A program made the translations under genes and the position numbers. Shown here one piece after another: positions 29,699 through 41,200 of a stretch of 64,000 bases of DNA (its first letter is position 1; the number at the start of each line of letters is the position of its first letter). The notes beneath the pieces are model-generated. The model was not told where the DNA came from, ran no database searches, and saw only the letters and a list, made by a program, of their open reading frames with translations. The DNA comes from Apoda limacodes (lineage: Eukaryota; Arthropoda; Insecta; Lepidoptera; Limacodidae): contig OX291551.1 of NCBI GenBank assembly GCA_946406115.1, positions 1,550,001 to 1,614,000 of the forward strand. Direction: 5' to 3'.

Positions 29699-31180
29699 AT
29701 GGAGGAAATCACTTACTGGATTCATACTAAACGTGCACCGTGCCTTTATGAGTATGATTCCATTCAACATAGTTCTGATACTCACCCATTGTTATACAAC
29801 CCCAGACATAACTATTCTGAGGGCTTGTCTCTATGGAAGACTAAGAAGAGAAAATGGGTTATGTTTGATGATTCTGGGTCAAGCACGGGGCAACAAAATG
29901 TTTTCTTTGAGCCCTCTAGACAACATAAACGGCAAACAATTCACATTTCCAAGTCTGATTCTTTGATATCTGACATTGACTTTAATATAAAAAACTCCTC
30001 TGTAGAGGTAAAACCTAGAAAATGCAAACTTCAGAAAAGTTCACAAACTGTATTGCACAAGAAAAACAAAGTAATAACATCAACACCAATCGTAAACAGG
30101 AGCTTACGTAGGAGTTTACGCAAAGTTCAAAGAAACATTGATAATAATCAGTACAATGCATCTTTTGAGCTGCTAAATGATAGTGCTATTAATAGAAGTA
30201 ACAAATGCAATGGTTCTTTTGTATTACGCTTTAAACTAAATCCTGCTGAAGAGAGCAATAGACTGTCCACTGAATTAGCAAGTGGAGATAGACATGTTAA
30301 CATCATAAATGACCTAGAAAAGACTAATATTGAACCTACAACAGACAGAAAGTTTGAAGATTTGAGTGATGTGTCTGGTTTCACTGCTAATTACATTAGG
30401 TCTACTAAATTACACTCTTTAATAACACCCTGTACACTGAGCAGCAAAGTTAAAAGAAATCTGGTTAAGGAAAGTCTATACAACAAGCAAGAGAACAATA
30501 CAGTGGTTTGTGTAAATAGGTCTATGAACACTCGGTTCTCTGCCACATCAGCATGTAATAACATTGGCTCATCGCAAAATATTTTTCACTTAATAACAAA
30601 AAATAACAATGATAGAAATGCAAAAGTTAGCAAAGGCACTTCAGGGTTAAAATGCATCGATCTCAAACTAAATGACTGCAAAAAAAAATCTTTAAATAAT
30701 AGTAAATCAAATGTAAGTAGACTAACAGATACTTTAAATGGTTTTCCAGTCAAGAGTACATTGAGGTATCCTAGAAGACACGAGAATAACAGAGCTCAAG
30801 CTATTGCAGTCAATTCACAGAGTCGATCTCCAGTTAGAAGAAAAACTGCTTTAAACAAGAAACAACTGTCAAGTTCAGATCGCAAAGAGAATCCTAAAAA
30901 GAAAGTCTGTATTAGGAGAAGTGGCAGACATAACAGCTTAAAAATTAGGCAGCTTGATAGCTCTGTGTTAGTGCTTGGCAATGGCATAGACCAAAACAGT
31001 TCTGTAGAAGTGGTGAATGTAGCTAGTGACAGTATTAAAAAGAAAAAAGGTATACCTAGACTCAGTTGTATGAGAGAAACTTTGTGTAAGAGGGAAACTT
31101 TAAGAGAAGATAATGGTTTAGCTGCATGTGTTTCAGATAGTGAGGATGAGCCATTAGGAAATACCAAGTTTTTCTTCTAA
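29699..31180 (+). CDS. Uncharacterised 493-aa basic, serine/asparagine-rich protein
   Basis: A long uninterrupted single-exon frame starting ATGGAGGAAATC. I do not recognise the family. The first 60 residues are the least repetitive (MEEITYWIHTKRAPCLYEYD, LWKTKKRKWVMFDD) and may form the conserved part. The rest is polar, rich in Ser, Asn, Lys and Arg, with many basic clusters (RRSLRRSLRKVQR, RKENPKKKVCIRRSGRH), suggesting a disordered nuclear or chromatin protein. Two short similar motifs near the end, RETLCKRETLRED, and an acidic SDSEDEPLG precede the C-terminal KFFF. No transposon domain, zinc finger or signal peptide is seen. Intact length in a TE-rich window argues for a real host gene, possibly a fast-evolving one; a retrogene is an alternative. 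Confidence 0.75.
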   Translation: MEEITYWIHTKRAPCLYEYDSIQHSSDTHPLLYNPRHNYSEGLSLWKTKKRKWVMFDDSGSSTGQQNVFFEPSRQHKRQTIHISKSDSLISDIDFNIKNSSVEVKPRKCKLQKSSQTVLHKKNKVITSTPIVNRSLRRSLRKVQRNIDNNQYNASFELLNDSAINRSNKCNGSFVLRFKLNPAEESNRLSTELASGDRHVNIINDLEKTNIEPTTDRKFEDLSDVSGFTANYIRSTKLHSLITPCTLSSKVKRNLVKESLYNKQENNTVVCVNRSMNTRFSATSACNNIGSSQNIFHLITKNNNDRNAKVSKGTSGLKCIDLKLNDCKKKSLNNSKSNVSRLTDTLNGFPVKSTLRYPRRHENNRAQAIAVNSQSRSPVRRKTALNKKQLSSSDRKENPKKKVCIRRSGRHNSLKIRQLDSSVLVLGNGIDQNSSVEVVNVASDSIKKKKGIPRLSCMRETLCKRETLREDNGLAACVSDSEDEPLGNTKFFF

Positions 31181-32852
31181 TCGTACTAAATGCTAGTCAG
31201 GGCTCTCGCAAATCTTGTTTATTTATACCCAACATTTAAAATTATAATGTATGTACAGTTTCAATAATATATTTTAAAATTACCAGATTATCATTTGTGT
31301 TTTAGATCAAATTCTGATTGTGAAATTTAATTGATACAGAATATTATGTTATTTAACACTAACTGTCCAGTGACTGTCCCATTTGGAGTCACACACGGTC
31401 TTTTTCCGATGTCCATGACTCTGAAAGAAGTCACCCTTAAGTTACAAATGCAATTTAATGAAATTTATTTCAGTGGATGTATGGGTAAATTAATTTATTT
31501 TTGTTATGGATGTGTAAATTGAAAAACTCGCTGTAAATTCAGGATATTTCATATGATATAATATAAGAAAGGAAAGAAGGAAACAGTTTTTAATTGATTA
31601 TTTATTTATTTATTAATGAAAAATATTGTAGCATGGGTGCCAAAATGGTTTATCTAACAAGTATTGTATGTCAGCATCAATAAACAACCATTTACTCATG
31701 TTTTTCGTTGTCACATTAATTTATTCATTCAAGTGAAAAAAAGTGGTTATAAAAACTGAAAGAAACTTTTTTAAATACTTTTGAGTAATACCAGTAATTT
31801 AAATAAAAAGTCACCAGAAAAAAAAAAAAACTACCTTCTTTCTCAAAAAAATCATCCACAAGTCCATCACTCTGGACAGCGACATAAGATGTCCATTACT
31901 CTTTTCAGTCACATTTTTGCAAGCTTGTTTTTCTGGAAAAATGAATAAGCTTTCCACTTATTATCTTTTCAGCAGGGAATGTTCAATATCCTTCTATTAA
32001 CCTATGATGAAATGTCAGTTGGACATAGGGGGTATATCTATACACCTTGTATGGGGACAGAAACATGTTAAAACTGTCAGTTTGAATCTTTGATCAGACA
32101 TTTTTGACAAACTAAATGTTTATACCTAATAGGTACAATAAAAACAAGTTTGTAAACAAATTGTTAGTAAACAAGTTTTGAAGTATTTTTAAAGATAGAG
32201 AATGCATAGGCTATAGGGAATAATTATTTGTTCAACTAGTGGGCAAAGTTGTTTTTTGTGAAGTGGGCCAACTTTAAATCCTGAGCGAGCGAAATAGTCT
32301 AGAACTGAATACAGACTTCTGAGCACAGCGAGGGATTTAAAGACACGAGACCTAAAATAATTTGCTTTTGTGTGAAACATACAACTTTTCAACTCTACCA
32401 GTGTGAAAAAATAGTTCTTAGGCAAGACACACACTAAAGACCATATTAATTTAGCAATAAGTTCATTCTAATTTACAAATACTACCTACTATACTCACTA
32501 ACTATTCTTTTTAACATTAGCACCTTCTGAAAGTCACCAATTATTGAACAATTCATATGCTTTAAAATATTTTTTACCTGACTTCTCTGATAAAAAGCTT
32601 AGTTCAGCATTAGACACTTGTTGTCTTAGCACTTCTGTTGTTAAAGATATCTTCGTAACTCCAGTCACTTATTTTTTTTTTAAATATAATATTATCAATT
32701 AACAATATAAGGTTTCAAATAAATAATTAGTTTCGCGCCATTTCGCTTTTTTTTTTTAGATTGCGTTCAGAAATTTACTGTATGACACTTCAATACAAAA
32801 CAAAGCATATTTTTTTTTTTAAATAAACACTATTAATAATTAGTAGCTATTA
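31181..32852. other. 3' flank and intergenic DNA, old repeats
   Basis: Possible polyadenylation context for the 493-aa gene near 31260 (CAATAATATATTTTAAAA). Around 32275-32345 the plus strand has AATCCTGAGCGAGCGAAAT and CTGAGCACAGCGAGGGATT, a near-duplicated motif that I believe belongs to a dispersed arthropod repeat. Poly-T runs occur near 32670, 32745 and 32805. No gene is supported. Confidence 0.4.
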
Positions 32853-33089
32853 TTAATCATAAATATCAAGTGGGTCAACGATGAAAAAATGCAACGTAGT
32901 TATGCTTTTCATTAAAATAAATTTGTTTCTAAGCCAATCATCGGATGTTTTTTTTTCAGTATTGCAAAATTCCCAAAGGTAATATTTGAACGTTGAATTA
33001 CTTTGTCTCACGCTTCCACCAAAAATCAATTTTGCCCACGGTTTTTGAACAGCAAAACCACCCTTTTGGTGCTGGAGAGGTGAAAACAT
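32853..33089 (-). CDS. Hypothetical 78-aa protein, unsupported by homology
   Basis: A minus-strand ATG frame beginning MFSPLQHQKGGFAVQKPWAK and ending VDPLDIYD. Its composition is balanced and protein-like (W, C, P and D present) instead of the K/I/N/F bias of random AT-rich frames around it. It could be a small gene, one exon, or a scrap of an element. I see no domain, no splice signal that extends it, and no neighbour on this strand. Confidence 0.25.
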   Translation of the reverse strand: MFSPLQHQKGGFAVQKPWAKLIFGGSVRQSNSTFKYYLWEFCNTEKKTSDDWLRNKFILMKSITTLHFFIVDPLDIYD

Positions 33090-34117
33090 TTTTTAATTAA
33101 TGCCAGCAATTACCAAATGGCTTTGTCTTGTATTGTCACCTGATTTTTATCAAACGGCTTTGTCTTGTATTGTCGATATTTAGCTACAATAATTAAATAA
33201 TGTCACAATTGCGAAATCTATATATATAGGTATATAATTGTTGGTGTATTTGTTTATTACTGTAACTTTTGAATGATTTGTCGAGATAATGGTTCATAGC
33301 TGTGCTAGGATCTGATTGGTGGGCTATAGTCAAAACATGGGGGTATTCATCACACGTCACACATTAAGAGAGGGGGAAGGGTATCTACGTAGTGTGACAT
33401 GGGGCAGGAGGGGTCATAAGTTTTGTGATGTTACACGTCAAAATCTAAAGTATTAAAACGCTTCACTGAATGCCTCAAACGAAAACCTCTGCTTCAGTTA
33501 ATCATTGGTAACGTCAGAAAAATAGTTTCGCAAGCAGTCAGTAAAATCCAGGTGTATATATAAATAAAAATCTTAAAAATAAGTATTCACCTTTTATTCA
33601 TGGATATAATTAATTGTTTATCCTTTGCTAATTAATTACGTGCTTTCAGTTTTCAAATTTGTAAAAATTTTATACAAATATTTGTAATGTATTGATTTCA
33701 TGTTATGGGTATATTATACAAAAGATATTTTTCATGATAATTAAAAACAATAATTGGTAAAACTGCTGTTTCAAAATAATCACTTTGGTGAATGTTTTGG
33801 TGAATATGACCAGCTGTGATAGGACGGGTGGGAATCAAAAAGATCATGAAATTCGTGTGACATAATTTACTTATGGATGGCTCCCAAGTTTACAGACCAA
33901 AATGACTCATATTTACAATATGTTAGATACATAACACATGAACACTGTAGTCAATTTATTAATATTTTTTATAAACATAGACTTAACCGTGTGAAACAGC
34001 TAGCTTTTTTATAGTTTTTATTGAAATGTTCATACAATATAAAAATGTTAACCCTAAATTATCTGTAACTAATAAAATATGTCAATGTTACTGTTTTTCT
34101 TTATGGTAATATAACTA
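33090..34117. other. Intergenic with small repeats
   Basis: A 20-bp direct repeat (GGCTTTGTCTTGTATTGTC, near 33119 and 33163). Around 33340-33450 there is a GC-richer block (AGAGAGGGGGAAGGGTATC, GTGTGACATGGGGCAGG) of a kind dispersed in insect genomes. No gene is seen. Confidence 0.4.
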
Positions 34118-34580
34118 AAAAAAAACCCGCCATGTGCGAGTCTGGCTCGCGCACCGAGGGTTCCGTGCAAACTTATTATATGTTGTTGTATATTATTAAA
34201 AATATTTTTATTATATGATGTAACTAAAATTTACGGTTTTCGCAATTTTTCCTTTATGTGTGCTTTAATACGTTGCTTCGTACCAAATTTCAAGAATCTG
34301 AGTTCATGGGAAGTACCCTGTAGGTTTTGATTCACTTACAAGTTTCGAAAATTTGCGGAACTTTGCGGCATAAATGGCTGTATCTTTTGATTGCGTTGGC
34401 TTTGAAGTTTGATTTTTTCACCGCTCCAAGGGACAGTAGACCTGAGTATTTGATATAAATTTTAGCTTTATACCTCCACGTGTTCCTGAGAAAAAGGGTC
34501 TTGACAGACAGACGGACGGACGGACAACAAAGTGTTCCTATAAGGGTTCCGTTTTTTCCTTCCGAGGTACGGAACCCTAA
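34118..34580. repeat. Lepidopteran dispersed repeat with GGGTTCCGT ends
   Basis: It starts near AAAAACCCGCCATGTGCGAG with GGCTCGCGCACCGAGGGTTC and ends TTCCGAGGTACGGAACCCTA. The left GGGTTCCGTGC and right GTACGGAACCC are inverted. Near the right end, a GACA/GACG microsatellite (ACAGACAGACGGACGGACGG) is followed by AAGGGTTCCGTTTTT. I know this terminal motif as very common in moths and butterflies, in microsatellite-bearing nonautonomous elements, but cannot fix its class (Helitron-like or MITE). Confidence 0.65.
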
Positions 34581-35084
34581 AAAACCGCGCAATGGCGGAT
34601 ATATTGCTGATGCTATGTGTCCCTGTGGATAAATATGCTTGTGCTTAGAACTTAATTACATGAAAATGTGTCAAACACATCACAAGACCAAGGCAATAAA
34701 CGCGCAGCTATGATATGGCAACGTCAAATTTTGGGAAAATATAGACTCTCTAGCACTGGATAAAGTGATGAAGCGCTAGATTTGTAGCTCTTATATACCT
34801 GTCCAGACTTTAGGCCACAACGCCAGTACACCCTACTGCTATTGGTATTATTATAGTATCTGGCTCCCATAAAAATTTAAAAGAGTAACTATCGAGTTTT
34901 TTGCCTGGATTCTTCTCAGTAGAAATCAAAAACAACATTGTGAACCAGATTTCAAAAAATAGTATTTCATAACTTTGACAAGCAACATCGATCCAAGGAA
35001 TAGGACAAGATGGAAGAAACACAAACACATTTTTTTTTAAGTATATTTGAGGAGCAAGTGACAATAACAATCAGGAAAACACAA
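34581..35084. other. No gene seen
   Basis: Open frames on the minus strand here (such as 34810-35070) have no recognised domain. Confidence 0.35.
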
Positions 35085-36010
35085 AATTGAAAAACACCTG
35101 GCACTGATATAATTAAAAATTCAATATTAATTATAAATATAATATTAACAAAAACTCACAAACATATAGCAGCATTATACAATAGAATAATTATTGGTAC
35201 TTAAAATTTAGAAGAATGGTTTACAACTGGATTAATTTTGATTTCAAAGGATATTAATACATTATACCCGAAGGATTGGAGACCAACTACATGTTTACCA
35301 ACCATGTACAGTTTTCTGACTTCAATAGTGGCTGATGAAGTTTATACACATTGCGATAATTATAATATAATTGCCTCAGAACGAAGGGGTAGCAAACGAC
35401 AAGCTAGAGGATGCAAGAACCATCTGCTGTTAAATAAAGCAATAATTGAGGACTCACACAAGTATAAGAAAAATCTAAGTTCCGCATGGGCAAAATATCA
35501 GAAGGATTATGACAGGACAGCGTATCTCATGAGTGGCTTCTGAAAGTAATGACACTCTATAAGACTTTCTGAGAATAGTAATGCAATTAATAAAGGTATA
35601 TGCAATTCCGGTAATGGTATATTCATTTAGTATTATTACAAACTGTCTGATTTGAAACAAATTGATAGAAAAACAAGAAAACTATAAGCAGAAGTAGGAA
35701 GATTGTATTTACCGATTGAGGAAAGTAGGAGAGGATTAATAAATAAATAAATTATATTAAAAGTCAGATGATAAAAAAAACATATTTAGAATCTAATAAT
35801 GATTATTTGTTAAAAGCCATAAATAAAGTAATTATATATTAATGATTCATAACAATCAAGAAAAATTCTTAATAAATACGAATGCTGCAGAACTTTGTCA
35901 AGAGCTTAGATTAATGAGCAATGAAAATATAAGTTCCGAATCCAAAAAAAAATCTACAATTAAACTTATTAAAAAAACATGGGGGGAAAAGCAATGCATG
36001 GTAAATTTCT
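35085..36010 (+). pseudogene. R4/Dong-like LINE reverse transcriptase remnant
   Basis: The plus strand reads THKHIAALYNRII, EEWFTTGLILISKD, then DWRPTTCLPTMYSFLTSIVA, SERRGSKRQARGCKNHLLLN and KYQKDYDRTAY. The patterns WRPITCLPTxYK...ExxGxxxGxxGCKxxLxxN...xDYxKAYD are those of site-specific-type LINEs of the R4/Dong group. The catalytic Asp region is altered (AWAKYQKDYDR). Frame breaks follow after 35543. A later block, IPVMVYSFSII, and further on GRLYLPIEESRRGLINK show that the 200 or so residues holding the YADD motif are deleted. Dead, AT-rich copy. Confidence 0.6.
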
Positions 36011-38005
36011 TTTAAAAGTTTTAAAACTTGGCTTTCCCTACTGGATCTGTTCACGTTGCTGGCTGTGTTTATTGGAATCTGATTCGTTTTCGGGACGTGG
36101 ACAGCAGAAGACCAGATTAGTTGCGTAGAAACCCACGTTAAGAGAAGTATAAAGGATTAATGGAAAATCCTTAGGATATTTGTTACATTCACTAATTATT
36201 TTTTCCCATAGTCCATTGCACTACAGATTGAATTATTTTATTCAATTTAGTCGTTATAGTGTGTTAATTTAACTCTAATGACGGAATTCTGTACGAACTT
36301 CGAATCCCTATTTTACCCCCTTAGGGAATGATTTTGTGCTGTGCGTTGATATATCAGTCAGTCAGACAGTCAGTTAGTGAGTAGGTACGTATATAGGATA
36401 TATACAGTGCATAGAACTATAGCTTGAACTATATTTTTTTTGAGGAACATATGTTGAAGCTTTAAAACGAAAAATGTAAGTGAGTTATAAAATCCGTGGC
36501 TGAGTTAGTAATTAGGTGGTAATGTATAAATCAGGGGGACAAGTAAAAATAATTGTTGTTCTTTATTTGATGGTTTCTTTGGAATATTTTGGTGGCATTT
36601 GAAAAAAGGCAAATTAGTTGACTAGATTCTTTCTCATTTTCCCGTGGCTTACCTATTTATAAAATCAGAGGTTGGTTTCCGTGGCAAAATAAAAAAACTA
36701 TGACTTGACTTATAATACCCCAAAAGGCAAAAAAGGTACTTATATAATTTGTTCAATAATGGCTTATTTATGTTAGAAACTGTATCACTTATTAAATATA
36801 CCTACCCATGTCAGACATCCCATATATCTATCTCAAACTGTATTAACTTTTCTTCTTCGTGTTTTGGGTACCACATAAACACTTCGCGTATGTCTAAGTA
36901 AATGTGAGGTTTTAATAGCTTTTTACAAGTATAACAAAAAGTGTAATCTTTGCATATTTTTAGAAGTTGGGAATAAAAAGTTAGAGGTATCTTAACATTG
37001 TACTGACATGCCCTCATAATGATTAAAACGTTAAATGCCAGGTTATATGGGCCTTAATTCCAACAGCCTTTCGAGCAGAATAGGAGAAATGAAATAACTT
37101 TTTTTCTTCTATTTGTTTGACGTTATACACCTACATACTTACAATTATATACAAAAATATATTTAAAATACAAACATTCAAAAAATTCATGTAGGTATAT
37201 TAGTACTATGCAAAGACTGGAAACGTTTTTACTGCTGGCTTAATAAGATGAACTGATAAGACAATCAATTGCCCCTAAGTACCCAAGCAGTTGTTGAAAT
37301 ATCAAATATCCAAATATAGATACCACCCATGAAAATGACAAGTATAAATAAATCTTCCGTTTACTCCATCCAGAGAGTGAAGAGTTCAGTCCTTGCGTTA
37401 CTGAGTTCAGTCCTCATATGAAACCTCGGAACATTTTTTTAGAAACATAAATGACTATTGACACATGAACCTACTTCAGCCGTTGCTACGTTTGAAGAGA
37501 AGATGAAAAGAAACACATATCCTTATGATGCATATACTAATGACCTACTACAAGGTGGCATAAGTTTGTAGTATGTTGTTAAAATGTCCCACTCCTGCTA
37601 ATCAGACTTGTGTAGATAGTGGTGTAAAAAATCCATGTACTTGAAAAATTAAGAAAGTCTCATTGGTACACACTGGGCTAGAAGCGCCAACCTTCAGGGG
37701 CCAAGGTGTAATGGTTACCCCTAGGTTACCACTGACCTGAAAACATATCTTAACTGAAATAAAACCATTAAAACAAGATATAAAATGAATTTATTATTAT
37801 GTCTCCAGTATTTAATCTAACTCTAATACACAATACACTCATGAGAAAAAAGAGGAAATAGCCTACTTTTATTATGTAAAGGTAATAATTGATAAAGATG
37901 TCATTTACATGCATGGATGATTATTATGTTTATTAACCTTTAACCAAAAGCTTAAATCAAGAATAAAAACATAACAAACATTTTGGGATTTTCAGGGATA
38001 ATTGT
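36011..38005. other. Intergenic, no supported gene
   Basis: A GTCA-rich patch near 36355-36385 and scattered AT-rich sequence. A 68-codon minus-strand ATG frame at 36811-37017 is the only frame with balanced composition, but nothing supports it. Confidence 0.4.
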
Positions 38006-38017
38006 CATAATCGAATT
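38006..38017. repeat. Target-site duplication of I-type LINE copy 2 (left)
   Basis: CATAATCGAATT, repeated exactly at 43780-43791. Confidence 0.92.
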
Positions 38018-38230
38018 CTTCTTTCTTTCTTTTCTTAGAGAATGGCAGTCATACTACTTCTAAGTATATTTTGCCAGCATCATGTCTGAGAAACTATATC
38101 AGTTCGAACAATTTTAAGCCACGATCAATCAGAAAATCTGAAACAAACAACAAACTAACTACAAACTAATATAAAATGAGTCAATATAACACAAAGAAAA
38201 TGGTACAATGACATATGTTACATGAGCATA

Positions 38231-41200
38231 TTACAAACTTATATTATTATCATTAATAAAAATCCAAAATGCTTGCAAAATTTCTTTACACAAGATACAT
38301 AACAAGTAAGAAATATTTACAGGAAACTGAATTACTTGTATTAAGATTAGTGAATTTAAAAACTTGGTACGCTTATATAATGGGCAAGAAAAAAATATAT
38401 GATTTAAGTCTCCAACCTCTAAGCCGCATTCGCAAATAGAAGAGTCCCTTACATGAATTTTATTTAAGAACGCTGGGGAGCTACAAAATCCCAACCTCAT
38501 TCTACATATTGTAGATGTAAATTTTTTATTAAATTTAAATTTGGAAAACCAGGGTTTCACAGGGATTTCAGATTGAATTTTAAAATAAGAGTAATTACGG
38601 TGATGTCCTATACTTTCCCAATCCTTACTCCAAGTTTTTCTCAGTAACACCTTTGGAAGAGCAACAAGGTCATGGGGGTAATTAATAAAGGTGTCCCTAT
38701 CTCCACATAAGACAGCCTCCTTTGCACATATGACAGCCCTCTCATTACCAGATATACCAACATGGCCTGGGATCCAGGCCAATGTTATATTCTTCCCGCA
38801 TTGTTCATATTCAAAAAGTAAGGACTTTATTTTAAAAATAATTGGATTCATTGATTTGGATTTAAATGGATTGCTAAGTAGAGCTTCTAAACTACTCTTT
38901 GAGTCTGTGCAAACAATCACAGAATCTAGTTTGAAAAGCATGACATACTTAATAGCTTCAAGAATACCTATGCATTCACCTGTAAATACTGAAGTTTCTG
39001 GTGGACACTTTTTCTTCATAACAATGTTGTATTTAGGGTGATATATGCCTACACCAACACAACCTTCAGAGTAAATTTTAGAAGCATCTGAAAAAATTGT
39101 AGACCATCCTCGCCATTTTTCATTTAAAATAAAAGCAAAATGTTTGTCAGCATAAGGGTTATCACACTCAATGCCAAAGTTTAAATTAATATTCGGAGTA
39201 AAAAGAAGACATGGAAGAGGAGTTTCAAAAATTGGCAATAAATCAGAGTTAAAGGTACAAGATTTTAAACTTCTAAACTTATCAAAACTAACAGTCAATA
39301 AAGGATGTAATTTATGATTCCAGAAGGGTTTAGAGTAGCAAAAATTTCTCAAAAGCATAATCTTATAGAACAAAGGGTGAGATGAGTGTTGAGTAATTCT
39401 AAAAAAGAATCTGTCTGATAAAAATTGACGTCGTAAATAAAGGGGTGGCTCTACGCATTCCACTTGCAGAGCTTTATTTGGGGAATTTCTCATAGCTCCA
39501 ATTATAATTCTTAATGATTTTGTTTGAATTATGTCCAGACTTTTTAAACTTTTTTTATTACATGGTTCCAGAAGAAATAACCCATAGTCTAAATGACTTC
39601 TAATAATTGAATTATAAAGCAATTTGAGACAGAAAGGATGGGCACCCCACCAGGTGCCTGCTAAGCAACGTAGAATATTTATGTTTTTATCACACTTTGC
39701 TGTGATGTAGTTACAATGAGGAGTTCCACACAATTTACTATCAAGGATTAATCCTAGAAACTTAACCTGATCATGAACTGTCACAGGAAATGAATTTAGA
39801 AAAATATTTATAGCAGGAACACGCCTTTTTCTAGAGAATATAACCACAGTACTTTTGGAAGGGGACAAGTCCAAACCATTTTGTAGCAACCAAATGTTTA
39901 AACTGTTTAAGGAATGATTAATGGCTAAAGAGGCTTTATTAATATTTTTGTCAGATGAGTATAATAAAATGTCATCTGCATATTGTAGTATTTGGCAATC
40001 TGCACGAATAGAAGAGTGTAGATCATAAGTGTAAACATTATAAAGCAATGGACTTAAAACAGATCCCTGAGGAAGACCTTTATAAACTGTCCTACAAGAT
40101 TGGATGTTATCACAGTCCGTCTTAATTTGCAGTGACCTAACACAAAGCATGTTACAAATGAATTGTAACATCCTTTGAGGAATTTTGATATCCAAAAGTT
40201 TTTGTCTCAACAATGGAAGCAAAACATTATCATATGCAGATGCCACATCCAAGAAAGCTCCAATAAGAAACTTGTTATCACTAAAATTTAATCTGATGTC
40301 AGTGGTAAAGATGCTTAAACTATCAATAGTGCTCCTACCTCTGCGAAAGCCATATTGGTTATTTGCTAATATAGAATTATTTTCGAGAAACCATTCCAGT
40401 CTATTTTTAACCAAGTGTTCAGCAATTTTAGCTAGTACTGAGGACAAAGCAATAGGACGGTAAGAGCAAATGTCGCTAGGATCTTTATTTGGTTTAAGAA
40501 TTGGGATTATTATTTGCATCTTCCATGTAGCTGGGATTATACCAGTTGTCCCTATTAAATTAACAAGGTCTAGGTAATATCCTAAAGCAATTTCACCTGC
40601 ATTAACCAAAAATGAGTATGATATTCCATCTAAACCAGGGGCTGAGTCTCTTTTAACTGAATTTAGAATATATTTTAATTCTGACCTTGAAAAGGGGGAA
40701 TCAATATAACTGTTGTCAGAATTATTATTAAAGTAACAGGGTATTTCCTGAGATGTTGGAACAAAAGGTGGAGCAAGTTTGTCCATAAATGAGTCTGCCC
40801 AATACTGAGAAGGAACTGAGAAGAATTGAGGTGATGATTTAGAATTACGAAATTTCCGAATATTTTGCCAAACAGTTGATGATGGAATCTGTGGAGAAAT
40901 GGAAAGGCAAAAGTTTTTCCAACCTTCAATCTTTTTCTGTCTGAGTAATTTTTTAGTCTCCTTAGTAACAGCCAACAGTTGGTCATAATGTTCATTAGAC
41001 ATACTACAACAGTAGATTTTTTCAGCATTTTTCCTCTTTTTAACAGCTGCAGTACAATCACTATCCCACCAAGGAGGAGATGGTAACTTTTCTGAGGACT
41101 TTTTACTGTGAAAAACTTCATCCGCTGACTGAATAATAGCATTAACAAAAGCATTTGAACAGTCTGATACACGATCAGAACATATGCTAGGTAGATTACA

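Noticed and set aside
36811..37017. 68-codon minus-strand frame MRACQYNVKIPLTFY...
   Set aside because: Balanced composition but no homology, splice context or neighbour; it could be chance.
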